A stretch of DNA of 64,000 nucleotides from Peptococcaceae bacterium CEB3 (GTDB lineage Bacteria > Bacillota > Desulfitobacteriia > Desulfitobacteriales > Desulfitobacteriaceae): assembly GCA_001029295.1 (NCBI GenBank), contig LDXJ01000062.1, positions 62,001 through 126,000 of the forward strand, read 5' to 3'. How positions within the stretch are numbered: position 1 is the first letter of the stretch; each line of letters begins with the position of its first letter. Below, one piece after another: positions 42,225-50,632 of the stretch. A program made the position numbers and the translations under genes. The notes beneath the pieces are model-generated. The model was given only the letters and a program-made list of their open reading frames with translations, was not told the DNA's origin and ran no database searches.

Positions 42225-42937
42225 TGAATATGGCTATTCTAGTGATACTTGAGGGGATTTGGGCCCACTATCGCTCGGCCTGGACCAATCACTCCAATGC
42301 TTTAAGTTATCCGGCTCCGCCTCGGTCATCTCTTCTTGGTATGGCTGGAGCAGCCCTGGGCCTTGCTTATCGCGAAATAGCTACATGGGACTCTGTTTTG
42401 GAAATGGGATTTATGTGGGATACAGCGGTCACAGAAACCGTCACACAAGTGCGCAGATATAAGATCGAAACGCCGAGTGAGGAAAACTACCTAAAACCAC
42501 TGGAATATACAAAAAATCCCACACTGGATACGGTTTCCTATCTGCACCATCCCGGTATTCCCACCCGGTTACGCGGAAAATGGCTAATCGTTGCATTCAC
42601 TGAGAAGGATGAAGCAAAACTCTACGAAGCACTTGTGCATCCCGTCTATCCTTTATCCTTTGGCAGTTCAGAAGCACTTGCACGCATTGTTGACGTCAGG
42701 AAGGTTGAGGCAAATAGAACGGATGGCCCCATAACGACGTTGTCCAGCGTTCCCTGTGATGAATTGCTTCACAGTCAAAACGCTGTACCCTCTGTCATGG
42801 CACGGAGATACCAGAGGTATGGGGAATGGCTGGATCATACGCGAGTTTGGACACCGATTGACCAAAGCCCCCTTACAAATATTACGCCAAAATTTGGTGC
42901 ATACAAGGTTGGAGGGGATATTTTTGCAGTCCTGTAA
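42224..42937 (+). CDS. cas5: Cas5 protein
   Basis: A 237-aa RAMP-fold protein that caps the 5' end of the guide in Cascade. The opening MAILVILEGIWAHYRSAWT and the Pro-rich SYPAPPRSSLLGMAGAALGL are the usual Cas5 N-terminal signature. ATG 42224 overlaps the cas7 stop; ATG 42230, with GGGAAG upstream, is an alternative, as is GTG 42221. It overlaps cas3 by 14 bp. Confidence 0.88.
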   Translation: MNMAILVILEGIWAHYRSAWTNHSNALSYPAPPRSSLLGMAGAALGLAYREIATWDSVLEMGFMWDTAVTETVTQVRRYKIETPSEENYLKPLEYTKNPTLDTVSYLHHPGIPTRLRGKWLIVAFTEKDEAKLYEALVHPVYPLSFGSSEALARIVDVRKVEANRTDGPITTLSSVPCDELLHSQNAVPSVMARRYQRYGEWLDHTRVWTPIDQSPLTNITPKFGAYKVGGDIFAVL

Positions 42938-45206
42938 CCCGTTTTATTCTCATCCTAACATACTTCTAACCCAGCATGTGCAGAACATGCTGGCCTCTGC
43001 CCAAGTTCCAAGTCCATTCGAAGAGAATCAGGTTGACAACCTGGTAGAGAGAGCAATCAAACTTCACGATGACGGTAAGAAGTTCTCTCTCTTTCAAGCA
43101 AGAATGAAAAGAGTTATGATGGGCTATCCAACGACATCAAGACACCCACTGGATCAACATTCTCGCATAAGTGCACTGTGGGCATTCAAGGAATTGGTAA
43201 GGACAGATCTCGAAAACCAAGATATTTTCAAGATAGTCGAAATGATTCTGGGGCACCACACGGGTCTAATTTGCGATCCCCAACAAGCATATGATGTCCT
43301 GAGTCGTTACGCTGCTCAGGTTAAATTACAAGATGACTTGTGGGATGAATTAGGCTTTTCGGAAGACGATCGTGAGCGGCTAAAAAAGATAAAGAGCGCA
43401 GAAAGTCATCGCATATTCCAACTGGAAGAAGAAGAACGCAGATGCGAAAAAATCTATTTACAGCAGGCATTTTCAAGGCTCGTCGATGTCGACCGGCTCA
43501 GTGCAGAACGCCAAGGAGGATTTGAAGTGGCCGATACTCTCCCTTTCAAGCATGGCCAAGAGATAGCAAAGCACAGGCTGGAAAAAAGTCAGGACTTGAC
43601 CAATAACAATCTGTTGAGTAACGTTCGGGCTATGGTCGAGAAAGAACTTCTTTCCTGGCGAGAACAACCACCTGTAGGAATATACTCTGTAGGTTTGCCA
43701 ACAGGTGTTGGGAAAACTCTTGTGGCCTTGCAGTTGGCCGAATGGTGGACTGCACCCGCTGTTATCGTTGCTCCCTATATGGCACTTCTTGATCAGACGG
43801 AAAAAGTACTGCTTGCAGACGCTAAGGTTTCACATGAAGGCGTTATTGTCGATCATCATCTGTCGCTCCCGTCTCAGGAACAAGGTTGCGGAAGAACTGG
43901 GAAAAACGAAGACGAAGCGGAAGATGAAGAGTATCACGATGTAAGTCCATGGACAGAAACAGAGCGGTGGCACGGGAAATTCACTCTTACAACGACTGTC
44001 CGTTTTTTTGAGGACTTATTCTCAATGAAGCCGACGGACTTGCGGAAGTGGCATAACACATATGGGGCAACCATTGTCCTCGATGAACCGCAGTCCATTC
44101 CAACGGGTCCTTGGCTGGGATTTACAAAGTTATTACCACTGTGGGTTGAGGCATATCAATGGAGAGTCGTTTTGCTTTCCGCTACACTACCCAAACAACC
44201 AGAAGGAACCATTCCTTTGATAAAGGCACCGGTCCAAACGCTATCCCGTACCCAGATCGCGCTCTACCCTAAAATACTTGAGGAATCCGAAGAAGACGTT
44301 ACACAATGGGCACAACTGGCACAAACGTGCACAGACAATGCGGCTGAGGCATTATGGATGCTAAACACCGTAAATCGTGCTCAAGCAGTCTACAATCAGG
44401 CTCAAGTTCTGTATAAAGATTCTACTCGCAAGATAGAGTTCATTTCCGGTGAATTGTGTCCTCTGCACAGAGCGGTAGTGTATAATCGAATCGAATCCTA
44501 TATGGGCAAAGGCACACCGTTTGTCTTGGTATCAACGACAGCTATTGAAGCAGGGGTAGACTATGATTTTCAGGCTATCATTCGGGAATTGGCCCCCTTA
44601 CCGAACTGCATTCAGGCTGCGGGTCGTCTGAACCGGAAGGGAAATTCCGAAACGAAAACTCTGTGGATCATTGAAACAAAAGGCCCAACGGAACCTTATT
44701 CGGCAAGAGATATTTCGTTAACTCGTGAAATACTGAACATCTATGACAAACTCATTCCGGAGTCAGACTATACGAAAGTAGTTGGCGAATACTACCAAAA
44801 CGCCACCAGAGATCGAAAAATCTTAGGGGAACAGGACAAGGTTCTCGAAGCATTTGATAAAGACGAACCAATTAAGTTAATTAAAGATGATATATGGAGG
44901 GAGTCTGTAGTTATCAACATTTTGCCCTCCATTTTCGGAGAAGACGAACTGCGCGAGGGATGGAAGCGTGTTGTTCGCGGATACCCGTATCAAACGGCTC
45001 AGGATTTATACACTCAATGGGAAGAGATCAAGAAAGTACGTATAAGAAATCCCTTATACAACAAGAAGAGAGAAACGATTCGGTTGCTAGGGTTATACAT
45101 GGCCAACCTAAAAACAAAGAGAATTGCTGGCACCGCTAAAGGGATTAAAATTCGCTCTACAGGGTACGGTGTAAGCGGGGCAAACGATGTCGTCGATACA
45201 TGGTAG
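42924..45206 (+). CDS. cas3: Cas3 nuclease-helicase
   Basis: A 760-aa fusion of an HD nuclease and an SF2 helicase. HD motif: QHVQNML near residue 13, LHDDGKK with H48-D49, and GHHTG around residue 111. Helicase motifs: Walker A GLPTGVGKT (about 257-265), DEPQ at 387, SATLP, VSTTAIEAGVDYDF and QAAGRLNRKG. It unwinds and shreds DNA recruited by Cascade. TTG 42924 is the right start: GGAGGGG lies 6 nt upstream, within the end of cas5. Earlier in-frame starts would run back through cas5. No cas4, cas1 or cas2 follows. Confidence 0.93.
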   Translation: MQSCNPFYSHPNILLTQHVQNMLASAQVPSPFEENQVDNLVERAIKLHDDGKKFSLFQARMKRVMMGYPTTSRHPLDQHSRISALWAFKELVRTDLENQDIFKIVEMILGHHTGLICDPQQAYDVLSRYAAQVKLQDDLWDELGFSEDDRERLKKIKSAESHRIFQLEEEERRCEKIYLQQAFSRLVDVDRLSAERQGGFEVADTLPFKHGQEIAKHRLEKSQDLTNNNLLSNVRAMVEKELLSWREQPPVGIYSVGLPTGVGKTLVALQLAEWWTAPAVIVAPYMALLDQTEKVLLADAKVSHEGVIVDHHLSLPSQEQGCGRTGKNEDEAEDEEYHDVSPWTETERWHGKFTLTTTVRFFEDLFSMKPTDLRKWHNTYGATIVLDEPQSIPTGPWLGFTKLLPLWVEAYQWRVVLLSATLPKQPEGTIPLIKAPVQTLSRTQIALYPKILEESEEDVTQWAQLAQTCTDNAAEALWMLNTVNRAQAVYNQAQVLYKDSTRKIEFISGELCPLHRAVVYNRIESYMGKGTPFVLVSTTAIEAGVDYDFQAIIRELAPLPNCIQAAGRLNRKGNSETKTLWIIETKGPTEPYSARDISLTREILNIYDKLIPESDYTKVVGEYYQNATRDRKILGEQDKVLEAFDKDEPIKLIKDDIWRESVVINILPSIFGEDELREGWKRVVRGYPYQTAQDLYTQWEEIKKVRIRNPLYNKKRETIRLLGLYMANLKTKRIAGTAKGIKIRSTGYGVSGANDVVDTW

Positions 45207-45297
45207 CGCAAAAAGACCGGGAGATCGACGACAAGGTAATTTAATCCCTACGCGGCTTGCTGGAAAATGCGCAGCACCATGGGACTAGAAAGATTAT

Positions 45298-45327
45298 TTG
45301 ACCCGTGGCTCAGTAACAGGGTAAAAT
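45298..45327 (+). promoter_or_regulatory. CRISPR leader promoter
   Basis: TTGACC (45298-45303), 18-nt spacer, TAAAAT (45322-45327), directly before the first repeat. The start point would fall at the edge of the array. The leader region 45207-45329 holds nothing else recognised. Confidence 0.6.
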
Positions 45328-45329
45328 GG

Positions 45330-45627
45330 GTTTTGAGGGTACCTATGAGGGTTTGAAACGATGGTAACGCTGTCAGGTTAACCTGTGCACCCGTCGTTTT
45401 GAGGGTACCTATGAGGGTTTGAAACTCCGGGATGTACTCGAACCCGTGATTGTGAAAGTTAACGTTTTGAGGGTACCTATGAGGGTTTGAAACCAGAATA
45501 TCGGTTTGCCGTCTAGCCATCCAGCGACGGGTTTTGAGGGTACCTATGAGGGTTTGAAACATTTACGGATTTCCATTGCCGCAACCCTCCAATTCGCGTT
45601 TTGAGGGTACCTATGAGGGTTGGAAAC
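45330..45627 (+). CRISPR. CRISPR array, 5 repeats and 4 spacers
   Basis: Repeats of 30 nt start GTTTTGAGGGTACC and end GAGGGTTTGAAAC, at 45330, 45396, 45464, 45531 and 45598. Spacers are 36, 38, 37 and 37 nt. The last repeat carries one change (TTTGAAAC to TTGGAAAC), the usual sign of the trailer end, so the leader is on the cas3 side and transcription runs rightward. The repeat shape fits type I-B. With Cas6 cutting before the last 8 nt, each guide keeps a TTTGAAAC handle. Confidence 0.97.
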
Positions 45628-45690
45628 ATGGTATTCTTCGGCCAAGATGGCGATCTACAAGGAAAATTGCGCGCGAAACGGAATTCACTA

Positions 45691-45773
45691 TTGACATTTG
45701 GGGATCACATGTTAAAATAAGTCCTGTGCTGCAATTACTGCAACCGATACTGCAACAGGATCCAAATGTTGCA
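45691..45773 (+). promoter_or_regulatory. Promoter followed by iterated TGCAA motifs
   Basis: TTGACA (45691-45696), 16-nt spacer, TAAAAT (45713-45718). Directly after come TGCAA at 45730, 45739 and 45751 and the inverted TTGCA at 45769. No gene follows; next is the tRNA-Thr fragment. It may be the promoter and operator of a lost gene, or of the tRNA operon. Confidence 0.5.
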
Positions 45774-45870
45774 GTATAAAGCAGGATACCGAAGATAGGC
45801 GAACTACGAAAACCCTTTAGAATAGCCCTGTTCAGGGTGACAAAGATTACTTCAGGAGGTCTATCAGCTC

Positions 45871-45916
45871 CTTTGTAATCAGCAGGTTGCGGGTTCGAGT
45901 CCCATCGTCGGCTCCA
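45871..45916 (+). pseudogene. tRNA-Thr 3' half, probable integration (att) site
   Basis: From the anticodon loop onward (TTTGTAATCAGC, anticodon TGT) through the T arm (GGGTTCGAGTCCC) to GGCTCCA, the sequence is that of a tRNA-Thr. Everything upstream of the loop is unrelated: the 5' half of the anticodon stem reads GCTCC instead of GCTGA, and no D arm or acceptor strand is present. A break at the anticodon loop with an intact 3' end is typical of tyrosine-recombinase integration, so this is likely one att end of an island. Confidence 0.75.
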
Positions 45917-45953
45917 GCTTATACTACTAATGAGTTGACTCAATTCTTTACGC

Positions 45954-46037
45954 GGGCAGGTGGCCGAGTGGTTAAAGGCGGCAGACTGTAAATCTGTTCC
46001 GGAAGGTACGGTGGTTCGAATCCATCCCTGCCCACCA
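45954..46037 (+). tRNA. tRNA-Tyr (GTA)
   Basis: Acceptor GGGCAGG pairs with CCTGCCC, the anticodon loop CTGTAAA gives GTA, and a long variable arm and encoded CCA are present. Confidence 0.95.
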
Positions 46038-46042
46038 ATTCA

Positions 46043-46106
46043 GAGGTCAGAAGTCAGAGGTCGGAGGTCAGAAACCAGAGATTCAGAAGTCAGAGGTCGG
46101 AGGTCG
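46043..46106 (+). repeat. GARGTCR heptamer repeats after tRNA-Tyr
   Basis: Tandem 7-nt units GAGGTCA, GAAGTCA, GAGGTCG, GAGGTCA, GAAACCA, then after a break GAAGTCA, GAGGTCG, GAGGTCG. Same family as the blocks at 2335 and 61233. It begins 6 nt after the tRNA CCA. Confidence 0.85.
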
Positions 46107-46194
46107 GACGGTTTCCGACATAAATATTGAGACAAAGTAGGAAACGATTCCGGAAATTCCGACTATCGACTTATTGTCTGAGACAATTGATTAG

Positions 46195-46269
<75 letters not shown>

Positions 46270-46276
46270 AGACTTC

Positions 46277-46304
46277 AAAAGGCAGCTTGGCTGCCTTTCT
46301 TTCG
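46277..46304 (+). terminator. Terminator after the initiator tRNA
   Basis: AAAGGCAGC and GCTGCCTTT form a 9-bp stem with a 3-nt loop, then CTTTC. Confidence 0.85.
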
Positions 46305-46423
46305 CTGGATAGCTTCCGGCGGGCAAGGCGAAGAGGGTTTTGCGCAGTCAAATTCGAAGTAGAAGTCTCACGATTGAGTGAGATTTTAGCAGCGCGCTTA
46401 GAGGCGAGAAAATCAGGCTTTTC

Positions 46424-46452
46424 TTGACATGATATGTGTCATATGATAAATT
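46424..46452 (+). promoter_or_regulatory. Promoter of rpmG
   Basis: TTGACA (46424-46429), 17-nt spacer, TAAATT (46447-46452), about 50 nt before the rpmG start. Confidence 0.8.
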
Positions 46453-46504
46453 ATTGGGAGCAATGGGCTTATTTCCAGGGCTATACAGTGGGAGGTGTTC
46501 GTGG

Positions 46505-46654
46505 ATGCGCGTTGGTATTATCTTAGCATGTACGGAATGCAAACACCGGAACTATGCGACGGTAAAAAATAAAAAGACCAACCCAGATCGCTTGGAGGTT
46601 AAAAAGTACTGCAAGTTTTGCAGGACACACACGTCGCATAAGGAGACAAAGTAA
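46505..46654 (+). CDS. rpmG: Ribosomal protein L33
   Basis: A 49-aa large-subunit protein of the zinc-binding type: CTECK and CKFC are the two Cys pairs. ATG 46505 lies 7 nt after GGAGGTG. A paralogue without Cys often exists in Firmicutes, and such zinc forms give way to it under zinc limitation. It heads the usual rpmG-secE-nusG-rplK block. The 250 nt to secE hold no tRNA-Trp or other gene that I can see. Confidence 0.95.
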   Translation: MRVGIILACTECKHRNYATVKNKKTNPDRLEVKKYCKFCRTHTSHKETK

Positions 46655-46903
46655 GTTTTTTCGCTTTCGCAAAGAATGTGTGCCGTCTCGCAAAACTGAC
46701 GCCGAACTTGGCCGGGCTTGAACGGTGTTTCCGACGGGTCCGCCGGGAGCGGCCGGTGCGGCGGTCGGGTGCGACTGGGGGTTCTCCGGAGAGACTGGCT
46801 ATACGCCTGGGAACGTTGTTAAGAACCCGGCTGCGTGACCGTATGGTCCCCGGACCCGCGTATGGTTCGGAGGTCCGTATGTCTTAATTAAGGATGTGAT
46901 ACA

Positions 46904-47125
46904 ATGGGCGCCGCAAGGAAACCCGGAAATGCTCAGAGCCAAATGACAAAATCCACGGAGTATTTTCGGGGGGTTTGGGCTGAATTAAAGAAGGTGCATT
47001 GGCCGACTCGGCAACAGCTCCTCGTTTATACGGGAGTTGTCGTGGTGTCGGTGGCGATAGTAGCCATCTTGATGTGGATCGTGGATAGCGCTTTAACTTT
47101 GGCGCTGGCTAGGTTCCTTCCCTAA
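46904..47125 (+). CDS. secE: Preprotein translocase subunit SecE
   Basis: A 73-aa protein with the conserved cytoplasmic motif ELKKVHWPTRQQLL and a single membrane helix (VYTGVVVVSVAIVAILMWIV). It stabilises SecY in the protein-export channel. The short length is normal for Firmicutes. Start ATG 46904 follows AAGGATGTG. The next gene, nusG, is its standard partner. Confidence 0.95.
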   Translation: MGAARKPGNAQSQMTKSTEYFRGVWAELKKVHWPTRQQLLVYTGVVVVSVAIVAILMWIVDSALTLALARFLP

Positions 47126-47257
47126 AGAAGCGGATCCCCGGGTTGACCTTGTACTTCCGATCCGGGTTTGCCGTCGGGGTGGCTCCGACATGTAAACGTT
47201 AAGGCCTGGGTTAATTTCACAGGGAGGTTTGGGCTTCGTTTAGTGCCCTGATGAGCG

Positions 47258-47785
47258 ATGGAGAAGAACTGGTACGTCATTCATACGTATTCCGGCTATG
47301 AGAACAAAGTCAAGACGAACTTGGAGAAGCGGGTTGAGTCCATGAACATGGAAGACAAGATCTTTCGGGTGCTTGTCCCCATGGAGGATGAGATCGAAAT
47401 CAAGAACGGCAAGAAAAAGGTTGCCAAGCGCAAGGTGTTTCCCGGGTATGTTTTGGTTGAGATGGACATGACAGACGACTCGTGGTATGTCGTGCGCAAC
47501 ACCCCGGGTGTGACGGGGTTCGTCGGGACCGGCGCCAAGCCGATTCCTTTGTTGGAGTATGAAGTGACAAGCATTCTCCGTCAGATGGGGTACGAAGAAA
47601 TCCGGACGAGAGTCGATTATTCGGTGAACCAGAGTGTCCGGGTGATTACGGGGCCTTTCAAAGATTTTATTGGGGTAATCCGGGAGATTCTCGAAGACAA
47701 AGGAAAGCTCCGTGTAATGGTTTCTATGTTTGGTCGGGAGACCCCCGTGGAATTGGAGTTTGCTCAAGTCGAAAAAATTGATTAA
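47258..47785 (+). CDS. nusG: Transcription antitermination factor NusG
   Basis: A 175-aa protein: the NGN domain (WYVIHTYSGYENKVKTNLE at the start, VFPGYVLVEMDM) and a C-terminal KOW domain (GPFKDFIGVIREILEDKGKL). It binds RNA polymerase and links it to Rho or to the leading ribosome. It lies between secE and rplK as usual. The ATG of MEKNWYV is preceded by an imperfect AGCGATGG, so the ribosome site is weak. Confidence 0.96.
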   Translation: MEKNWYVIHTYSGYENKVKTNLEKRVESMNMEDKIFRVLVPMEDEIEIKNGKKKVAKRKVFPGYVLVEMDMTDDSWYVVRNTPGVTGFVGTGAKPIPLLEYEVTSILRQMGYEEIRTRVDYSVNQSVRVITGPFKDFIGVIREILEDKGKLRVMVSMFGRETPVELEFAQVEKID

Positions 47786-47839
47786 GGACGTTCCAAACTT
47801 GACTTGATTAAGGATATCCCGAAAAGGAGGTGTTTGTTC

Positions 47840-48265
47840 ATGGCAAAGAAAGTTGTCGGTTTGGTCAAGTTGGCGATCACGGCAGGCAAGGCTACGCCCG
47901 CGCCGCCGGTTGGTCCGGCACTCGGTCAGCATGGAGTCAATATCATGGCTTTTTGCAAAGAGTACAACGAACGCACCAAGGACCAAGCCGGACTCATCAT
48001 CCCGGTGGAAATCACGGTGTTCGAAGATCGCTCATTTACATTTATCACCAAGACTCCCCCGGCCTCAGTACTGCTGAAAAAAGCGGCCAATATCAATTCC
48101 GGATCGGCAGAGCCAAACCGTAAGAAAGTTGCTAAAGTCGACAAGGTCAAAGTTCGTGAAATCGCCGAGTTGAAAATGAAGGATCTTAATGCCGCCAGTG
48201 TCGAGGCCGCCATGCGGATGGTGGAAGGAACGGCCCGGAGCATGGGTATTGAAATCGCCGAGTAG
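47840..48265 (+). CDS. rplK: Ribosomal protein L11
   Basis: A 141-aa protein, the normal length. The N-terminal domain has [20 protein letters not shown] and [12 protein letters not shown], with the Pro-rich hinge; the C-terminal domain binds 23S rRNA at the GTPase centre. AAAAGGAGGTG lies just upstream of ATG 47840. It forms an operon with rplA. Confidence 0.97.
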   Translation: MAKKVVGLVKLAITAGKATPAPPVGPALGQHGVNIMAFCKEYNERTKDQAGLIIPVEITVFEDRSFTFITKTPPASVLLKKAANINSGSAEPNRKKVAKVDKVKVREIAELKMKDLNAASVEAAMRMVEGTARSMGIEIAE

Positions 48266-48338
48266 TCGGTTGCGGCGGCGGGTCTGAAGAAAGATAGTGG
48301 GAGGGCTTGAGCCCGTTTCACCACTGGGAGGTTAAGTT

Positions 48339-49031
48339 ATGCCGAAAGCAGGAAAGAATCGTCAGGAAGCGGTCAAACTGTATGACCGCAACGCGCTGTT
48401 TGAGCCTTCGGAGGCCGTGGCTATCGTCAAAAAGATCGCCAAAGCGAAGTTCGACGAAACTGTCGATGCCGCTTTCCGCTTGGGAATCGATACCAGGCAC
48501 GCGGATCAACAGATCAGGGGAGCGGTGGTTCTCCCTCACGGGACCGGTAAGAGCAAGACGGTTTTGGTTTTCGCCAAAGGTGACAAGGCGAAAGAGGCCG
48601 AGCAGGCCGGAGCCGACTTTGTCGGAGCCGAAGATATGGTGGGAAAAATTCAGCAAGGCTGGTTTGATTTTGATGTGGCGGTCGCAACCCCGGACATGAT
48701 GGGGACGGTCGGTAAATTGGGCCGGCTGCTGGGTCCTAAAGGTCTGATGCCCAATCCGAAAACCGGGACGGTTACCTTTGAAGTGGCTAAGGCCATTCAT
48801 GAAATTAAAGCCGGTAAGATTACCTACCGTGCCGACAAAGCGGGGATTATCCACGCCCCCATCGGCAAAGCGTCTTTTTCCGAAGAACAATTGCTGGACA
48901 ACTACCGGGTGCTGGCGGAGACTTTGATTAAGGTAAAACCCGCCGCGGCCAAGGGTCAATATATTCGAAGTGTCACCTTGTCCTCTACGATGAGCCCCGC
49001 CGTAAAAATTAACCCTCTTAAGGCTCATTAG
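48339..49031 (+). CDS. rplA: Ribosomal protein L1
   Basis: A 230-aa protein of normal length. [15 protein letters not shown] and [20 protein letters not shown] are L1 signatures. It forms the L1 stalk and in many bacteria represses the L11-L1 message. CTGGGAGG stands before ATG 48339. Confidence 0.97.
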   Translation: MPKAGKNRQEAVKLYDRNALFEPSEAVAIVKKIAKAKFDETVDAAFRLGIDTRHADQQIRGAVVLPHGTGKSKTVLVFAKGDKAKEAEQAGADFVGAEDMVGKIQQGWFDFDVAVATPDMMGTVGKLGRLLGPKGLMPNPKTGTVTFEVAKAIHEIKAGKITYRADKAGIIHAPIGKASFSEEQLLDNYRVLAETLIKVKPAAAKGQYIRSVTLSSTMSPAVKINPLKAH

Positions 49032-49189
49032 TCCGTAGGGTGGGGAATTAACGGGTCGCCGTACCGCGTGTCTTACTGCCGGTATACGGCCCAGAGATTC
49101 TTCGGGTCTTATTTTTGGGTACTACTGTCGGGAGTCATTCACACTTTGGTGCCACGGACGTGGTTTTGCCGGTTAGGAACAAATTTCGC

Positions 49190-49332
49190 CGGTTGTGACG
49201 ATGAAGAATAAGGTAAAGTTGCCACTGAAGACAGCAGGAGCCTGTTGGCTTAATCTTATATCCTGCCGAGGTTGGACAGATCGCTGACATAAGTTCAGCT
49301 TTCTTAACCTCTGTTGCGGCAGAGGTTTTTTT
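49190..49332 (+). promoter_or_regulatory. L10 leader with attenuator
   Basis: The RNA upstream of rplJ ends in a terminator, AACCTCT/AGAGGTT with TTTTTTT (49306-49332). AACCTC can also pair with GAGGTT at 49268-49273, forming an alternative antiterminator. This is the arrangement of the ribosomal protein L10 leader, in which free L10 (with L7/L12) lowers expression of rplJ-rplL. Nothing else is recognised in 49032-49380. Confidence 0.75.
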
Positions 49333-49380
49333 GACTGGGTGGAAGAGACGATGAAGAATTCCGGGAAGGAGGTGTCAATG

Positions 49381-49899
49381 ATGCTTAACCATGAAGAGAA
49401 GGCTCAGGTGGTGGCAGAGATCAGGCAAAAATTGGACAGTGCCACAGGGGTGGTTTTGGCGGACTACCGCGGTTTAACCGTCGCTCAGGTGACTCAATTG
49501 CGCGCAAAACTGCGTGAAGCCGGGGTGGACTATCAGGTTCTGAAGAACACTCTGGTGAAGAGAGCCGCACAGGAAGTCGGTGTCCAGGGTTTGGATCCGT
49601 TTTTGGAAGGGCCTACGGCCGTTACCTTCAGCGCTGACCCCGTGGCCCCCGCCAAGATTCTCTCTGAGTTTGCTAAGACCCATAAGAATTTCGTAATTAA
49701 AGCAGGGGTCTTGGAAGGAAAGGTCATCGGCGCGGACGGGGTAAAAGTCCTCGCGGATCTTCCGTCGCGCGAGGTGCTCTTGGCGCAGGTGGTGCGCGGG
49801 ATGCAGGCTCCTTTGGCCGGAATGGTCAATGTTTTGCAAGGCCCGATCCGCAAGCTGGCGTATGTATTGGAAGCAATACGCAAAGCACAGGAAGCGTAG
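49381..49899 (+). CDS. rplJ: Ribosomal protein L10
   Basis: A 172-aa protein with GVVLADYRGLTVAQVTQLRA and the rRNA-binding YQVLKNTLVKRA, followed by the C-terminal helix that holds L7/L12 dimers. AAGGAGG lies 8 nt before ATG 49381; ATG 49378 would be one codon longer. It is the autoregulator of its own operon. Confidence 0.96.
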   Translation: MLNHEEKAQVVAEIRQKLDSATGVVLADYRGLTVAQVTQLRAKLREAGVDYQVLKNTLVKRAAQEVGVQGLDPFLEGPTAVTFSADPVAPAKILSEFAKTHKNFVIKAGVLEGKVIGADGVKVLADLPSREVLLAQVVRGMQAPLAGMVNVLQGPIRKLAYVLEAIRKAQEA

Positions 49900-49930
49900 G
49901 AGAAAAAGTCTATTTTAGGAGGAAACAAAA

Positions 49931-50311
49931 ATGTCAAAGACAAGTGAAATTATCGAAGCCGTTAAAGGCCTGTCTGTTCTGGAACTGGCTGAGTTGGTCA
50001 AAGCTTTTGAAGAGGAGTTCGGTGTCAGCGCCGCGGCCCCGGTAGCGGTGGCTGCGGCCGGCGCGGCTCCCGGTGCCGCGCCGGCCGCGGTGGAAGAACA
50101 AACCGAGTTTGATGTCATCCTGGTCGAAGTCGGGCCTTCCAAGATTAATGTCATCAAGGTCGTCCGTGAAGTGACCGGCTTAGGGCTGAAAGAAGCGAAA
50201 GACGTCGTCGACAGCGCTCCGAAACCTATCAAAGAGAAGATCTCCAAGGAAGACGCCGAGGCGTTAAAGACCAAATTGAGCGATGCCGGTGCCAAGGTGG
50301 AAGTAAAATAG
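49931..50311 (+). CDS. rplL: Ribosomal protein L7/L12
   Basis: A 126-aa stalk protein: N-terminal dimer helix ([18 protein letters not shown]), a long Ala/Pro hinge (about residues 37-55), and the factor-binding C-terminal domain with [15 protein letters not shown]-type segment [17 protein letters not shown]. It recruits elongation factors. TAGGAGG precedes ATG 49931. Confidence 0.97.
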   Translation: MSKTSEIIEAVKGLSVLELAELVKAFEEEFGVSAAAPVAVAAAGAAPGAAPAAVEEQTEFDVILVEVGPSKINVIKVVREVTGLGLKEAKDVVDSAPKPIKEKISKEDAEALKTKLSDAGAKVEVK

Positions 50312-50338
50312 GTTAATGTATAGCGCAGCGCGGGACTG

Positions 50339-50369
50339 GGGCGGGGTGTTTTGAACACCTCGCCTTTTT
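50339..50369 (+). terminator. Terminator of the rplJ-rplL operon
   Basis: GGCGGGGTGTT pairs with AACACCTCGCC around a short loop, followed by TTTTT. Confidence 0.85.
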
Positions 50370-50422
50370 GCGGTCCCCTGCCGGGAGCGATCTCCGGAGT
50401 GGGCACATTTTCGGATTAGTCC

Positions 50423-50451
50423 TTGACATACGCACTGAATAATGGTATCCT
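50423..50451 (+). promoter_or_regulatory. Promoter of rpoB-rpoC
   Basis: TTGACA (50423-50428), 17-nt spacer, TATCCT (50446-50451). The leader to the rpoB start is about 170 nt. Confidence 0.8.
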
Positions 50452-50632
50452 TAATAATTGTTACTGTGGAGAATTGGTAAATCCTATCAAAAGGCCCATA
50501 TTCATGTCCACTTTGGATCGGTCCGGATTGTGCGGCACGAAGGAGGATTGTTTCCTGCCGCCATTTATTGAGAGTTTGAGTTTAAACTGCTTGCCTGTTT
50601 CGGAAAATCAAACTTGAGGGGTGAAGCATCAA

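Noticed and set aside
42756-42923. Longer cas3 starting inside cas5
   Set aside because: The extra residues are just cas5 in another frame. TTG 42924 has a perfect ribosome site.
45611-45943. Minus-strand open frame with RRWDSNPQPADYKG
   Set aside because: This is the well-known false protein that arises from translating the strand opposite tRNA-Thr. It supports the tRNA fragment, not a gene.
46043-46106. Heptamer blocks as a CRISPR array
   Set aside because: The units are 7 nt, tandem and without spacers, so they are simple repeats.
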